In this document: piece after piece, positions 1-11,326 of the stretch
Position numbering within the stretch: the stretch's first letter is position 1
Layout: the number at the start of each line of letters is the position of its first letter
NCBI RefSeq assembly: GCF_001746835.1
Contig: NZ_CP016094.1
Span: forward strand, 186,001 to 250,000
Origin: Lacunisphaera limnophila
GTDB lineage: Bacteria; Verrucomicrobiota; Verrucomicrobiia; Opitutales; Opitutaceae
Length of the DNA stretch: 64,000 nt
Direction: 5' to 3'
Translations under genes and position numbers: made by a program
The notes under the pieces: generated by a model
The model's database searches: none
Told to the model about the DNA's origin: nothing
What the model saw: the letters and a program-made list of their open reading frames with translations, nothing else

Positions 1-2874
<2,874 letters not shown>

Positions 2875-2987
2875 TTTATCGCCGCTAGTCGCGCCGTAGT
2901 GGCCGCGATGGCGGTTCGGGAAACTCGCGCAGGACCGAAACCGAGCTCCACCCCGCCCACAAAGGCGCCGCCCGGGCCGGGTCAGGG

Positions 2988-3692
2988 TCAAGCCGAGACG
3001 ACCGACTGCTTCCCCGGCCGACCGAGACGGCGGCGGATCGCGATGCCGAGCAGCAGCACCCCGGCACCCGCAAGCCCGTAGGTCGAGGGCTCGGGCACAG
3101 GGGTCAACGCGACCGAACCGAAGCCTTCATCGCTGGTGCTGGCCAAACTGAAATTCTGGTCAGATCCTCCCGTGACCGTGATGGACTGCCAGCGGGCGGT
3201 GACGCCATCGTCCCCCAGAAAACCGGTCACGGTCGCGAAATCGTCGAACTGAAACACAAACGTGGCGACTTCGCCGAATCGAATGCCTCGTTGCGGACTG
3301 CCACCGTTGGCGTTGGGGCCGCTGATCAGGCCCGCGTCCTGACCGAAGTTGTTGCCCCCGGCATTCAGGGCATAGGGGATCGACAGCGTCCAATCGCTCG
3401 GCTCAATGCGGCCGGGGGTCAGCAAATTCCAATTCTGGCTGATGAGGCTGGTCGAAGCGAGCAGGGCATTGGGCGCATTGAAGCCAAACGACGTGATCGT
3501 GCCGCCCGCTCCGCCGGATCCGGCATAACGGTTGTCAATCTGCAGCTGGAGCTGGTTGGAGACGGTATCGAGGGTGAAGGCAAAATGAGCCGTGACCCCC
3601 GTATTCACCCCAACGGGTACATACAACTGGGCGGTGGCGGTGGAAAATCCGAGCAACAGGAATGAGGCAGTGAGGTACAGGTTGGGTCGCAT
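2988..3692 (-). CDS. PEP-CTERM sorting-domain secreted protein
   Basis: 234-residue exported protein with a signal peptide (about residues 1-21) and a C-terminal sorting signal: VPEPSTYG at residues 199-206, a hydrophobic stretch and a basic RRR tail. Proteins with this signal are processed by exosortase-type enzymes and linked to the envelope or exopolysaccharide in Gram-negative bacteria. The middle is rich in Gly, Ser, Thr and Asn and resembles a beta-sandwich; I recognise no catalytic motif. It is divergent from the PEP-CTERM gene at 4042. No exosortase gene is visible in the window. Confidence 0.85.
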   Translation of the reverse strand: MRPNLYLTASFLLLGFSTATAQLYVPVGVNTGVTAHFAFTLDTVSNQLQLQIDNRYAGSGGAGGTITSFGFNAPNALLASTSLISQNWNLLTPGRIEPSDWTLSIPYALNAGGNNFGQDAGLISGPNANGGSPQRGIRFGEVATFVFQFDDFATVTGFLGDDGVTARWQSITVTGGSDQNFSLASTSDEGFGSVALTPVPEPSTYGLAGAGVLLLGIAIRRRLGRPGKQSVVSA

Positions 3693-4041
3693 GGCGGGAA
3701 TGGTTTGGGTTGAAGTGTGCTAATGGGAACACCTCCTTATAACATGACCCGCGCGAAGTCTTCCATCCGCCGACCACTGCCGATGGCCTCAGGGTAAAGC
3801 TATTCGGGATTAGAGCCGAATGGCTATGAACCCAGAGCCAGAAGGGCCCAGGTTGTGGTATTTATATCGAGCGAGTGATGACCGTCAGACTGACATACCC
3901 AAAACTTGGCTTTGGTCTTACTTCAGACCTGAACCTTTCCGCCGGTCCCGAAAAGGAGGCTTGCCCCTTCGAATAATATTTTTTTTGAAAATATGTGGGT
4001 TAGCGATTTGCAACCCTTCAAACTCAACCCGTACCCACGCC
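3693..4041. other. Intergenic region between divergent PEP-CTERM genes
   Basis: About 350 bases without a convincing gene. Base composition is markedly more AT-rich than the surroundings, with an ATAATATTTTTTTTGAAAATA stretch split over 3973-3993 that probably holds promoter elements for the rightward gene. An in-frame extension of the downstream gene back to 3820 exists but lacks a signal peptide, so I treat it as non-coding. Confidence 0.5.
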
Positions 4042-4698
4042 ATGGTTCCTCGCCCACGCCGCCTCCTGATCGGATTTTTTCTGGCCCTGCTTTGCCTTGG
4101 AAAATCCCAGGCCCAAGTAGTCATGACCGTTGACTGGTCGGATTTGTCGGCCGTGAAATTCACCGCGACGGGAGCTAACTCCGCCATCGAGTATCCTGAC
4201 GCGACCAACTATAGTTTCTCTGATGGCATCGCTTTGCTCAATTTCTTCACCAGCTCGGTGGTGGTTCAGGACCTGGATGGCGGATCTTCGACACCGGGAT
4301 CAACCCTGACGGATAGCGCGGGAGTCGTGTCTTCCATCACGATTTTCGACCGACTTTCTTCCTGGAACGACAGTGACCCTGGTGCATACCCGGGCGGCAA
4401 TGGGTCCGATGTCACCCTGTGGAATACCTCCACCCCTACCGACATGACTTTCAGCATGTCCAGCCCTGCCTTTAACGGGGAAGCGGTTTTCGACCTGAGT
4501 GCCTATTCCGCTTTCACGAATCTGTTCCCCGCGCTCAACGCGACCGGCACTGTCGAGATTTGGAATGGGTCTGGTACCCTCGGCACGTGGCAGGTTGTCG
4601 GCGTGACGGCCGTGCCCGAGCCCTCCACGTACGCTGTGCTCGCCGGCCTCGCCGCGCTCGGCTTCGTCGCGGTGCGCCGGCGGCGCACCGCCGCCTGA
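4042..4698 (+). CDS. PEP-CTERM sorting-domain secreted protein
   Basis: 218-residue exported protein. The ATG at 4042 is chosen because a classic signal peptide follows directly (MVPRPRRLLIGFF...SQAQ); a longer reading from 3820 would bury it. The C-terminus carries VPEPSTYA at about residues 191-198, a hydrophobic helix and an RRRR tail, i.e. an exosortase sorting signal. The body is Ser/Thr/Asp/Gly-rich with no recognised enzymatic motif. The gene is followed by a strong intrinsic terminator and is divergent from the PEP-CTERM gene at 2988. Confidence 0.85.
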   Translation: MVPRPRRLLIGFFLALLCLGKSQAQVVMTVDWSDLSAVKFTATGANSAIEYPDATNYSFSDGIALLNFFTSSVVVQDLDGGSSTPGSTLTDSAGVVSSITIFDRLSSWNDSDPGAYPGGNGSDVTLWNTSTPTDMTFSMSSPAFNGEAVFDLSAYSAFTNLFPALNATGTVEIWNGSGTLGTWQVVGVTAVPEPSTYAVLAGLAALGFVAVRRRRTAA

Positions 4699-4727
4699 GG
4701 ATCGCGCTGCCGCACTTGCGATCATGG

Positions 4728-4756
4728 AGCCCGACCGAAATAGGTCGGGCTTTTTA
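4728..4756 (+). terminator. Rho-independent terminator
   Basis: Nine-base stem AGCCCGACC / GGTCGGGCT with a six-base loop followed by a T-run, 30 bases after the stop of the PEP-CTERM gene. Confidence 0.85.
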
Positions 4757-4906
4757 GTTTGTGGTCCAAATGCCCCCGCTCCGCTTCCCGGACTTTAGGG
4801 AGCTACGGCAGGGGCCATGCTTTACCTTTTACCTCACTCCTAGCCCGACTGCCGGACCTTCAGAATTTGCGTTGTCTGACCCCGGGCTTGACGCAGCCTG
4901 CGCCCT

Positions 4907-6043
4907 ATGAGCCCCGCGTCCCCTTCCCGGCTGCCGTGGATCGACCACCTGCGCACGGCGTCCATCGTACTCGTCGTCAACATGCATGCCTGCGTCACCT
5001 ACAGCCACGTGGGCGACTGGTACATGATGGCCGATCCCGAGCCCACGCTCGCGGCGAAGGTGCCGTTCATCATCTGGCAGAGTATGCTGCAGTCGTTCTT
5101 CATGGGCCTGCTCTTCTTCCTCGCGGCCTATTTCGCCGCCGGCTCCCTCGCCCGCCGCGGCCCGGGCGCCTTCGTGCGCGAACGCCTCGTCCGCCTCGGC
5201 CTGCCCGCCCTGCTCTACATGCTGGTGATCCACCCCTTCATCCTGCTCGGGCTGAATCCGTGGGATCACGATTTCGGTCCGCCCGTGGCGTTCTACACGC
5301 GCTTCGTCCGGTCGGGAGAATTCCTGGGCGAGAGCGGTCCGCTGTGGTTTGCCGTCGCCCTGCTGCTCTTCTGCCTCGGGCTGGCCGGCTGGACGAAGCT
5401 GCGCCCGATGGCGAACGTGACGTCCACCCCGCCGCCCTCGGGCCGCCTCCTCCTCGGCTGCGGGCTCGGGATCGGTCTCGCGTCCTTTGCCATCCGGCTC
5501 GGGCAGCCGATCGGGACGAACGTCCTTAACCTGCAACTCTGCTTCTTCGCGCAATACATCGCGTGGTTCCTCGCCGGCGTCCACGCCGCCCGCCGGGGCT
5601 GGCTGGTGCCGCTGGCCGCCTCGTCCCAAGCCCGCCACGCCGGCTGGCTGGCCTTGGTGGGCGGACCGGTGGTCCTGCTGGGGCTGTTCGTCCTCGGGAC
5701 CAAATCGGCCGGCATCGAAGCCTTCTTTGGCGGCGTCCACTGGCAGGCCCTCGGTCTGGCGGTGTGGGAGCAGCTGACCGGGCTCGGGCTGGCCCTCGGC
5801 GCGCTCGCGCTGTTTTCCCGACACGTCAACGTCGAGACCCGCCCCCTGCGCTGGCTGGCGGACCGCTCCTTCGGGGTCTACGTGCTGCACGCCCCCGTGC
5901 TGATCGCGCTGGCGCTGCTCTTCCGCGCCTTGCCCTATCATCTCTACGGGCTGGTTGCCCTGCTCACCCTCACCGGCTTGGCCGTCAGTTATGTCCTGGC
6001 CGACCTCGCCCGCCGGACGCCCGGTTTGAAATCAATCCTGTGA
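4907..6043 (+). CDS. Acyltransferase family 3 membrane protein
   Basis: 378-residue polytopic membrane protein of the acyltransferase-3 family (OpgC/MdoC-like), which adds acyl or succinyl groups to glycans or lipids on the periplasmic side. The N-terminus has the family signature WIDHLRTASIVLVVNMH followed by about ten hydrophobic segments, with FGVYVLHAPVLIALAL near the C-terminus as typical for the family. The substrate cannot be predicted; no glycan genes are adjacent. The gene appears to be alone on its strand between a terminator at 4756 and a lipoprotein gene at 6200. Confidence 0.85.
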   Translation: MSPASPSRLPWIDHLRTASIVLVVNMHACVTYSHVGDWYMMADPEPTLAAKVPFIIWQSMLQSFFMGLLFFLAAYFAAGSLARRGPGAFVRERLVRLGLPALLYMLVIHPFILLGLNPWDHDFGPPVAFYTRFVRSGEFLGESGPLWFAVALLLFCLGLAGWTKLRPMANVTSTPPPSGRLLLGCGLGIGLASFAIRLGQPIGTNVLNLQLCFFAQYIAWFLAGVHAARRGWLVPLAASSQARHAGWLALVGGPVVLLGLFVLGTKSAGIEAFFGGVHWQALGLAVWEQLTGLGLALGALALFSRHVNVETRPLRWLADRSFGVYVLHAPVLIALALLFRALPYHLYGLVALLTLTGLAVSYVLADLARRTPGLKSIL

Positions 6044-6199
6044 GAGGCGAGTGGGCGGAAAGGGGTCAGGCCGCGCATGGTGCTATCTGACTTTCGATCG
6101 GGGAGGCCCACCCGGGAACTTATTGCTCCCCAGCGGTCCCAATAACTATCCCTGTGCTTGGGCCGGCACACCCTTCAAACCCCGATCGCCTCCCTGTCC

Positions 6200-6712
6200 A
6201 TGAAGCTTAGCCTCCTTCCCCTCCTCACCCTCGCCCTCGCGGCCGGCGCCTGCTCCCAGCACGCGACCACCCCCGCCCCGTCCCTCGTCGCCGTGCCCGC
6301 GGGCACCCTGCAGACCGCCTGGGGCGCGATGCCCACCTACCGGTCGGAGGGCCTCCCGTTCAAGTTCGACCGCAGCCGCCAGCGTCAGGCCGTCCTCCCG
6401 CGGGAGTACCGCGCGGGCGACACCGTCGTGCTCGACGTGCTGGTCTCGCGCGACGGCACGATCAACGACGTGAAGGTGCAGCGCAGCTGCGGCACCGAGT
6501 CCGTCGACCGCTTCATGGCGAACCGCTTTGTTGGCGCCCGGTCCCAGCTGCAGGTCGCCGCCACTGACCCCGCCCCCTATGTCATCCGCCAGACCTTCAG
6601 CCTCGGCGAGAGCGGCCCCACCGGCAGCAATGCGCTCATGACCGATGGCGACAGCAAATTCTCCGACGTCCGCCCGATGGGCACCGGCGCCAAGCATCCC
6701 GCGGATCACTAA
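6200..6712 (+). CDS. Putative lipoprotein with TonB C-terminal-like segment
   Basis: 170 residues. The ATG at 6200 is preferred over upstream starts because a signal peptide follows at once (MKLSLLPLLTLALAAGAC, Cys18 as a possible lipid site; the lipobox is imperfect). The central part, GDTVVLDVLVSRDGTINDVKV, resembles the strand pattern of TonB/energy-transducer C-terminal domains, where a partner-to-product relation is read as 'variation introduced by new data'; here no TonB transmembrane helix or Pro-rich spacer is present. Function unknown. It is convergent with the cupin gene at 6758. Confidence 0.7.
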   Translation: MKLSLLPLLTLALAAGACSQHATTPAPSLVAVPAGTLQTAWGAMPTYRSEGLPFKFDRSRQRQAVLPREYRAGDTVVLDVLVSRDGTINDVKVQRSCGTESVDRFMANRFVGARSQLQVAATDPAPYVIRQTFSLGESGPTGSNALMTDGDSKFSDVRPMGTGAKHPADH

Positions 6713-6757
6713 GCGGGCCGCGCGACGGGCGCGGACCGGGCCTGCGCCCCCGCTTGC

Positions 6758-7357
6758 TTAGCCGAGGCCGTAGCGCGCCTTCAACGCCTCGCGCTGCTGC
6801 TGACCTTCCGGAAACCGGATGATCCCAAACTGCGCGGTCAGCCGCAGGATCTCCTCCCGCCGCTTCTCCGACCCCTCGGGATAGCCATTGGCCGGTGTCA
6901 GCCGGTGGAAGATCTGCTCGAGGTAGTCCTCGAACGGCTGCTGGAAATACATGTCGATAAACCGCAGCGGGTGGTCCGACGCGTTGAAGAAGGTGTGCTT
7001 GATGCGCCGCGGCCGCAGGTGCCAGCCGCCGGCCGGGACCTCCAGGACCTCCTCGCCCATCAGCACGCTCGCCGTGCCCTCCAACACGTACATCAGTTCG
7101 TCCAGATCCTGGTGGGCGTGCGGCGCGGGACCCATGCGACGCGGTGCCACGGCCGTTTCCACGCAGGAGTAAATGCCACCGGTATCCGCCTGGCGCACCA
7201 GCACCCGGATATCCATGTCGCCCCGATGGTCGAGGGGTGGCGAGGGCGGCAGGAAAAACGGCGCGGGGGCGGCCCCGGCCGGAGCGGACGTGCCCTGGGC
7301 GGGCAACAGGAGCGGGGTCAGCGCAGCGCCCGCGAGGAGAAATTGTCGGCGATCCAT
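6758..7357 (-). CDS. Secreted cupin-domain protein
   Basis: 199 residues. The start at 7357 gives a twin-arginine-like signal (MDRRQFLLAG) followed by Ala/Pro-rich sequence. The cupin core is visible as APHAHQDLDELMYVLEGTASVLMGEE (metal-binding His, His and Glu) and GWHLRPRRIKHTFFNAS (final His). Cupins of this type bind a metal and act as small-molecule dioxygenases, isomerases or sensors; the substrate is not evident. It is divergent from the DUF3472 gene at 7483, so the 125-base gap probably holds both promoters. Confidence 0.8.
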   Translation of the reverse strand: MDRRQFLLAGAALTPLLLPAQGTSAPAGAAPAPFFLPPSPPLDHRGDMDIRVLVRQADTGGIYSCVETAVAPRRMGPAPHAHQDLDELMYVLEGTASVLMGEEVLEVPAGGWHLRPRRIKHTFFNASDHPLRFIDMYFQQPFEDYLEQIFHRLTPANGYPEGSEKRREEILRLTAQFGIIRFPEGQQQREALKARYGLG

Positions 7358-7482
7358 GGTGCGTTGCAGCGTGGCCGATCCCGACCGGCTGGCAAGGCCG
7401 CGCCGCACCCGACCCCGGTGGTTGGAGCTTGGCCGCTCGCCGCTTCTCCGTCCCACTGGCTCTGCCCCCTGCCCTAAGCCGC

Positions 7483-8784
7483 ATGCCCGCTCCCGCCGCC
7501 CTCCCCACTCCCCCCGCAACCGCCGCCCGCCCCCCGCGGGCCCGCCGGCTCCTCGCCGCCTGCCTCCTGTGCCTCCCGCTCCTGGCCGCGAACGCGGCCT
7601 CGCGGCGCATTCCGGCCCACACCGCCTATATCAGCCCGAACCCCGAGGGCGCCAAGGTCTCGGCCGCCGGCATCACCGACTGGAAGAACCCGCGGCTCAA
7701 GGTGGAATGGTTCGGCCAGATCAACACGCCCGGGAGCGTCGATGCCCGGGTCGCCCTGCGCCTCGCCGACGGCCAGTCATCTCTCCTGCGTCTCACCGTG
7801 GCCGGCCAGTCGCGCGACGCCACCGCCGTCGGCGCCGGCGCGACGCTGGTCTTCGTGGACTTCGGCAGCTTCGACCTGCCGGAATCAGGGTACTACCGCT
7901 TCAGCCTCGAATCCCGCAACTTCCTCGGCAAACCCGCCGGCGACCTCGACGCGCTTCACCTCGACGGACCGGCGACCGCGGGCGCGCATTTCAACATCAA
8001 GGAACGCCGCAATGCGGCTTCCGTCCACCTGTCCTACCCGGTGTCGCCCGGGGCGGAGGTGACGGCGTTCTACGGCGAGGTGACCGGCCTGGAGGACCCG
8101 TTGTGGACCTTCTACATGGCCTGCGGCTGGCAGCGCGGCTACCTCGGCATGCAGGTCAACAGCGCCATGGAGCGCCGGATCATTTTCAGCGTCTGGGACA
8201 GCGGTAACGAGGCCGTCAATCGCAGCAAGGTCGCGGCCGAGGATCGTGTCACCCTCGTGGCCAAGGGCATGGGTGTCACCGCCGGCGACTTTGGCAACGA
8301 GGGCACGGGCGGCCACAGCCACCTGAAGTACCGCTGGAAGACCGGGGAGAAACAACGCTTCCTCATCACCGCCCGCCCCGCGGATGCGACCCACACGATT
8401 TACTCGGGCTACTACTTCCGGCCCGACCAAAACGCCTGGATGCTGATCTCCAGCTGGAAGGCGCCCAAGGACGGCGGTTACCTGCGCGGCCTCTACAGCT
8501 TCTCCGAGAACTTCGGCGCCGCCAACGGCCACGTCCTGCGCCGCGCCCGCTACGGCAACCAGTGGATCCAGACCGCGGACGGGACCTGGCAGGAACTCAC
8601 CGTCGCCACCTTCAGCCACGACGAGACCGGCAAGGCCGACCGCCGCGATCGCTTCATGGGCGTGGAAAACGGCGAGTTCTTCCTCAGTCACGGTGGTTTT
8701 GTCGAGGGCTTCACCGAGTTCGGGCTGCCCTTCGAGCGTCCCGCCACCGGCCAGCCCCCCACCGACCTCCCCGCCGCGCCCTAG
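7483..8784 (+). CDS. Secreted DUF3472-domain protein
   Basis: 433 residues with an N-terminal signal peptide (hydrophobic stretch at about 22-40). The first half looks like a DUF5077-type beta-sandwich and the second half matches DUF3472, with the characteristic GNEGTGGHSHLKYRWKTGE region near residue 275 and alternating aromatic strands (YSGYYFRPD, WMLISSW). DUF3472 proteins occur in polysaccharide-degrading bacteria and are thought to bind carbohydrate; activity is unproven. Start chosen at 7483 because the signal peptide begins soon after. Confidence 0.8.
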   Translation: MPAPAALPTPPATAARPPRARRLLAACLLCLPLLAANAASRRIPAHTAYISPNPEGAKVSAAGITDWKNPRLKVEWFGQINTPGSVDARVALRLADGQSSLLRLTVAGQSRDATAVGAGATLVFVDFGSFDLPESGYYRFSLESRNFLGKPAGDLDALHLDGPATAGAHFNIKERRNAASVHLSYPVSPGAEVTAFYGEVTGLEDPLWTFYMACGWQRGYLGMQVNSAMERRIIFSVWDSGNEAVNRSKVAAEDRVTLVAKGMGVTAGDFGNEGTGGHSHLKYRWKTGEKQRFLITARPADATHTIYSGYYFRPDQNAWMLISSWKAPKDGGYLRGLYSFSENFGAANGHVLRRARYGNQWIQTADGTWQELTVATFSHDETGKADRRDRFMGVENGEFFLSHGGFVEGFTEFGLPFERPATGQPPTDLPAAP

Positions 8785-8871
8785 CCCATCCCGCCGTCCT
8801 GCGCCTCCGTCCCACCCGCCGCATTTCTGGATTTCCCCCGGCGGGACGATCTGCATGATGCCCGCACCCCC

Positions 8872-9258
8872 ATGAAAATCCGCCCGCTCGCCTTCGTTGC
8901 CCTGCTCCTCGCCTCGTTCCTCCCGGCTTTCGCCTCCGACCTCGCCGGCACCTGGAACACCGAGTTCGACTCCCAGATCGGCGTCCAGAAATACAGTTTC
9001 ACCTTCAAGCACGAGGGCGACGCCCTGACCGGCTCGGCCACCTTCGACCATTCCTTCGGCAAGGGCACCGTGCCGCTCAAGGCCGTCAAGGTCGACGGTG
9101 ACAAAGTTTCCTTCACCGAGGCGTTCACCATGGAAGGCAACGAGATCACCATCGCCTACTCCGGTACGCTCACGGGCGACGAGCTCACGCTCACCCGCCA
9201 GGTCGGTGACATCGCCACCGAGCAGCTCACGGCCAAGCGCACCCCGGCCGGACATTGA
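8872..9258 (+). CDS. Small secreted beta-rich protein
   Basis: 128 residues: a clear signal peptide (MKIRPLAFVALLLASFLPAFAS) followed by an all-beta segment starting DLAGTWNTEFDSQIGVQKYSF and repeating strand-turn-strand units with GDALTGSA, GDKVSF and GDELTLTR. The pattern resembles a small lipocalin-like barrel often found beside carbohydrate-active genes in Verrucomicrobiota and Planctomycetota. It follows the DUF3472 gene by 87 bases in the same direction and may be co-transcribed. No catalytic residues are apparent. Confidence 0.75.
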   Translation: MKIRPLAFVALLLASFLPAFASDLAGTWNTEFDSQIGVQKYSFTFKHEGDALTGSATFDHSFGKGTVPLKAVKVDGDKVSFTEAFTMEGNEITIAYSGTLTGDELTLTRQVGDIATEQLTAKRTPAGH

Positions 9259-9321
9259 GCCACGCCGGGCTCCGCTTGCTCGGCTGTTGACGGACCGGCC
9301 GGTCCGGCAAGAATCCCCGCC

Positions 9322-9891
9322 ATGGCTGCCACGGCCAAAAAAAGACCCGCCGCCCCGCGCCCCGCGGACCTGCTTGCGATCCTGCGGGCCCGCTTCGAGC
9401 AAAACCAGGCCCGTCACGCGGATCTCACTTGGGCCCGGGTCCAGACCCGGCTCGAGGCCAACCCCGCGAAACTCGCGGCTCTCGCCGCGATGGAGCACAG
9501 CGGCGGCGAGCCCGACGTCACCGGCCAGGACTCGAAAACCGGCGAATTCCTCTTCATCGATTGCGCGCCGCAAAGCCCCGTCGGCCGCCAGAGCCTCTGC
9601 TATGACCGCGCCGCATTGGACGGCCGGAAGAAATTCCCGCCCAAGGGCTGCGTCACCGAGCTGGCCGCGGCCCTCGGCATCGAACTCCTGACGGAGGAGC
9701 GGTATCACGCTCTCCAGCAGCTCGGCGAATTCGATACGAAGACCTCCAGCTGGCTGCAGACCCCGGCGGACATCCGCAAACTCGGCGGCGCGATCTACGG
9801 CGACCGGCGATACAACCGCGTCTTCATCGGCCACAACGGCGCCGACTCCTACTACTCCGGCCGTGGGTTCCGCGGACTGCTGCGCGTCTGA
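9322..9891 (+). CDS. DUF4256 family protein
   Basis: 189 residues, cytoplasmic, no signal or membrane segment. Matches my memory of DUF4256: LLAILRARFEQNQARH at the start, a central MEHSGGEPDV motif, LCYDRAALDGRKKFPP and a C-terminal GDRRYNRVFIGHNGADSYY block. The biochemical role of the family is unknown. It begins 63 bases after the small secreted protein and is followed by an SRPBCC gene in the same direction. Confidence 0.8.
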   Translation: MAATAKKRPAAPRPADLLAILRARFEQNQARHADLTWARVQTRLEANPAKLAALAAMEHSGGEPDVTGQDSKTGEFLFIDCAPQSPVGRQSLCYDRAALDGRKKFPPKGCVTELAAALGIELLTEERYHALQQLGEFDTKTSSWLQTPADIRKLGGAIYGDRRYNRVFIGHNGADSYYSGRGFRGLLRV

Positions 9892-9943
9892 AACTCCTCC
9901 TTCCCGGCCGGCCGGTCGTCCCCTCTCTTCGCTCTTCCACGCC

Positions 9944-10489
9944 ATGCTCCCCGTCCTCCTCGCCCTCCTCGCCGTCCTCGTGATCGGCTTCCTGCTCTTC
10001 GTCGCGTCCCGTCCGGGCACGTTCCGCTACACCCGCTGCCTGGTCATCGCGGCGCCCCCCGCGGCACTGTTCGCGCAGGTCGACGACTTGCGGAAATTCC
10101 AGGACTGGAACCCGTGGGCCAAGCTCGATCCCCAGTGCGTGTTCACCTACGGCGGTCCCGCCACGGGCACCGGGGCCACGTACCACTGGAAGGGCAACCG
10201 CAAGGTCGGCGAGGGCCGCATGACCATCACCGAAAGCCGGCCTCCCGCGCTGGTCCGCTCCCGCCTCGAGTTCATCAAGCCCTTCGCTGCGACCCACACG
10301 GGCGAATTCACCTTCACGCCCGAGGCCGGCGGAACCCGGGTGAGCTGGACCATGACCGGCGAGAACAACTTCATGAGCAAATTCATGGGCGTGTTCATGA
10401 ACTTCGAGCAGATGATCGGCCGCGATTTTGACCAGGGCCTCGCCACGCTCAAGGCGCTCACCGAGCACCCGCCGTCATCCGCGTCCTGA
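9944..10489 (+). CDS. Membrane-anchored SRPBCC (polyketide cyclase-like) protein
   Basis: 181 residues. The N-terminal helix (MLPVLLALLAVLVIGFLLF) is a membrane anchor and the rest is a START/SRPBCC fold: VIAAPPAALFAQVDDLRKF with the conserved WNPWAKLDP, then TYGGPATGTGATYHWKG and a final amphipathic helix. The family binds small hydrophobic ligands. The ATG at 9944 starts the anchor helix directly. It converges with the PEP-CTERM gene at 10493, leaving only three bases between stop codons. Confidence 0.85.
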   Translation: MLPVLLALLAVLVIGFLLFVASRPGTFRYTRCLVIAAPPAALFAQVDDLRKFQDWNPWAKLDPQCVFTYGGPATGTGATYHWKGNRKVGEGRMTITESRPPALVRSRLEFIKPFAATHTGEFTFTPEAGGTRVSWTMTGENNFMSKFMGVFMNFEQMIGRDFDQGLATLKALTEHPPSSAS

Positions 10490-10492
10490 CCC

Positions 10493-11197
10493 TCACCGGC
10501 GGGGCCGCCGCCGCGCCACCAGCGCCAGCGCCGCCAGCCCGGCGAGCGCGGCATACGTGGAGGGCTCGGGAATCGCCGCGACCCCGTGGTCGACGATCTG
10601 CAGGCCGTTCAACTCCGCCTCGTTGAATCCCAGGCTGCCGATGAAGCTGCCCCCCAGGCTTGTCCCCGTGGCGGTGACGGAAAAACGCACGTAGTTCGTG
10701 CCCTCCTCATACGCCGCGATCGTGAAGGCCGTCAGGCCCTGCGTGCTGCCATCGAGGGTGAAGGTCGCCGCCCGGTCCGTCGAGTAGCTCGATCCGGCCT
10801 GGGAATACAAATAGATGTCGTAGGCGTGGCCGGGCGTCAGCCCCCCGAGGGTGAAAGCCGTCGGCGTGGCGCCGTCCATGTAGAAGTAGTCCGCCAACAG
10901 GTTGCCGGCGAATTCCTGGTCCCCGCCAAAACCGATGTTGGCGTACTCCGGGTCGTCCATCGCGAACGACAGCGTCGTCGTGGTGACCCCGTCCGAGGCC
11001 AGGAGAGCCGTGGCGCCCACCCCCGAGGTGACCGCGTTCCAATAATCATGGCCTGGGTCCGCATAGGCGCCCTGCCCCACATAAACCGGCACGAAGCTGA
11101 TCTTCACGTCGATATTGACGACCTGCTGGGCCGCAGCCCGGACACCGAGCAACAGGAGGGCGATCAGGAGAAGGTACCCAGGACGAGGGAAAGACAT
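10493..11197 (-). CDS. PEP-CTERM sorting-domain secreted protein
   Basis: 234 residues with a signal peptide ending near AAAQ and a C-terminal IPEPSTYAALAGLAALAL helix with an RRRPRR tail, i.e. an exosortase sorting signal. The body is beta-rich (GVTTTTLSFAMDD, YDIYLYSQAGSS, FSVTATGTSLGG) and ends with a domain similar to other verrucomicrobial PEP-CTERM proteins; no enzyme motif. The C-terminal helix is close in sequence to that of the protein at 4042, suggesting both use the same sorting enzyme. Confidence 0.85.
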   Translation of the reverse strand: MSFPRPGYLLLIALLLLGVRAAAQQVVNIDVKISFVPVYVGQGAYADPGHDYWNAVTSGVGATALLASDGVTTTTLSFAMDDPEYANIGFGGDQEFAGNLLADYFYMDGATPTAFTLGGLTPGHAYDIYLYSQAGSSYSTDRAATFTLDGSTQGLTAFTIAAYEEGTNYVRFSVTATGTSLGGSFIGSLGFNEAELNGLQIVDHGVAAIPEPSTYAALAGLAALALVARRRPRR

Positions 11198-11326
11198 AGC
11201 GTGGAGGGGTGGCCCGGAAATAGCCGGACACAGACTTCCTCGTCACAATTCCCGAATCCCTGAGGACTATCTCTCCCCGGGCGCCGGGACCACGAACCGG
11301 GGCCGCGCGCCGGGGCATCCTCGCGC

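Noticed and set aside
9292-9305. GGACCGGCCGGTCC palindrome before the DUF4256 gene
   Set aside because: Such GC-only palindromes are expected by chance in this composition.
7885-10020. Very long open frame on the minus strand (over 700 codons)
   Set aside because: It lies antisense to four well-supported genes and shows Gly/Val/Asp/Glu-rich low-complexity sequence caused by third-position GC bias.
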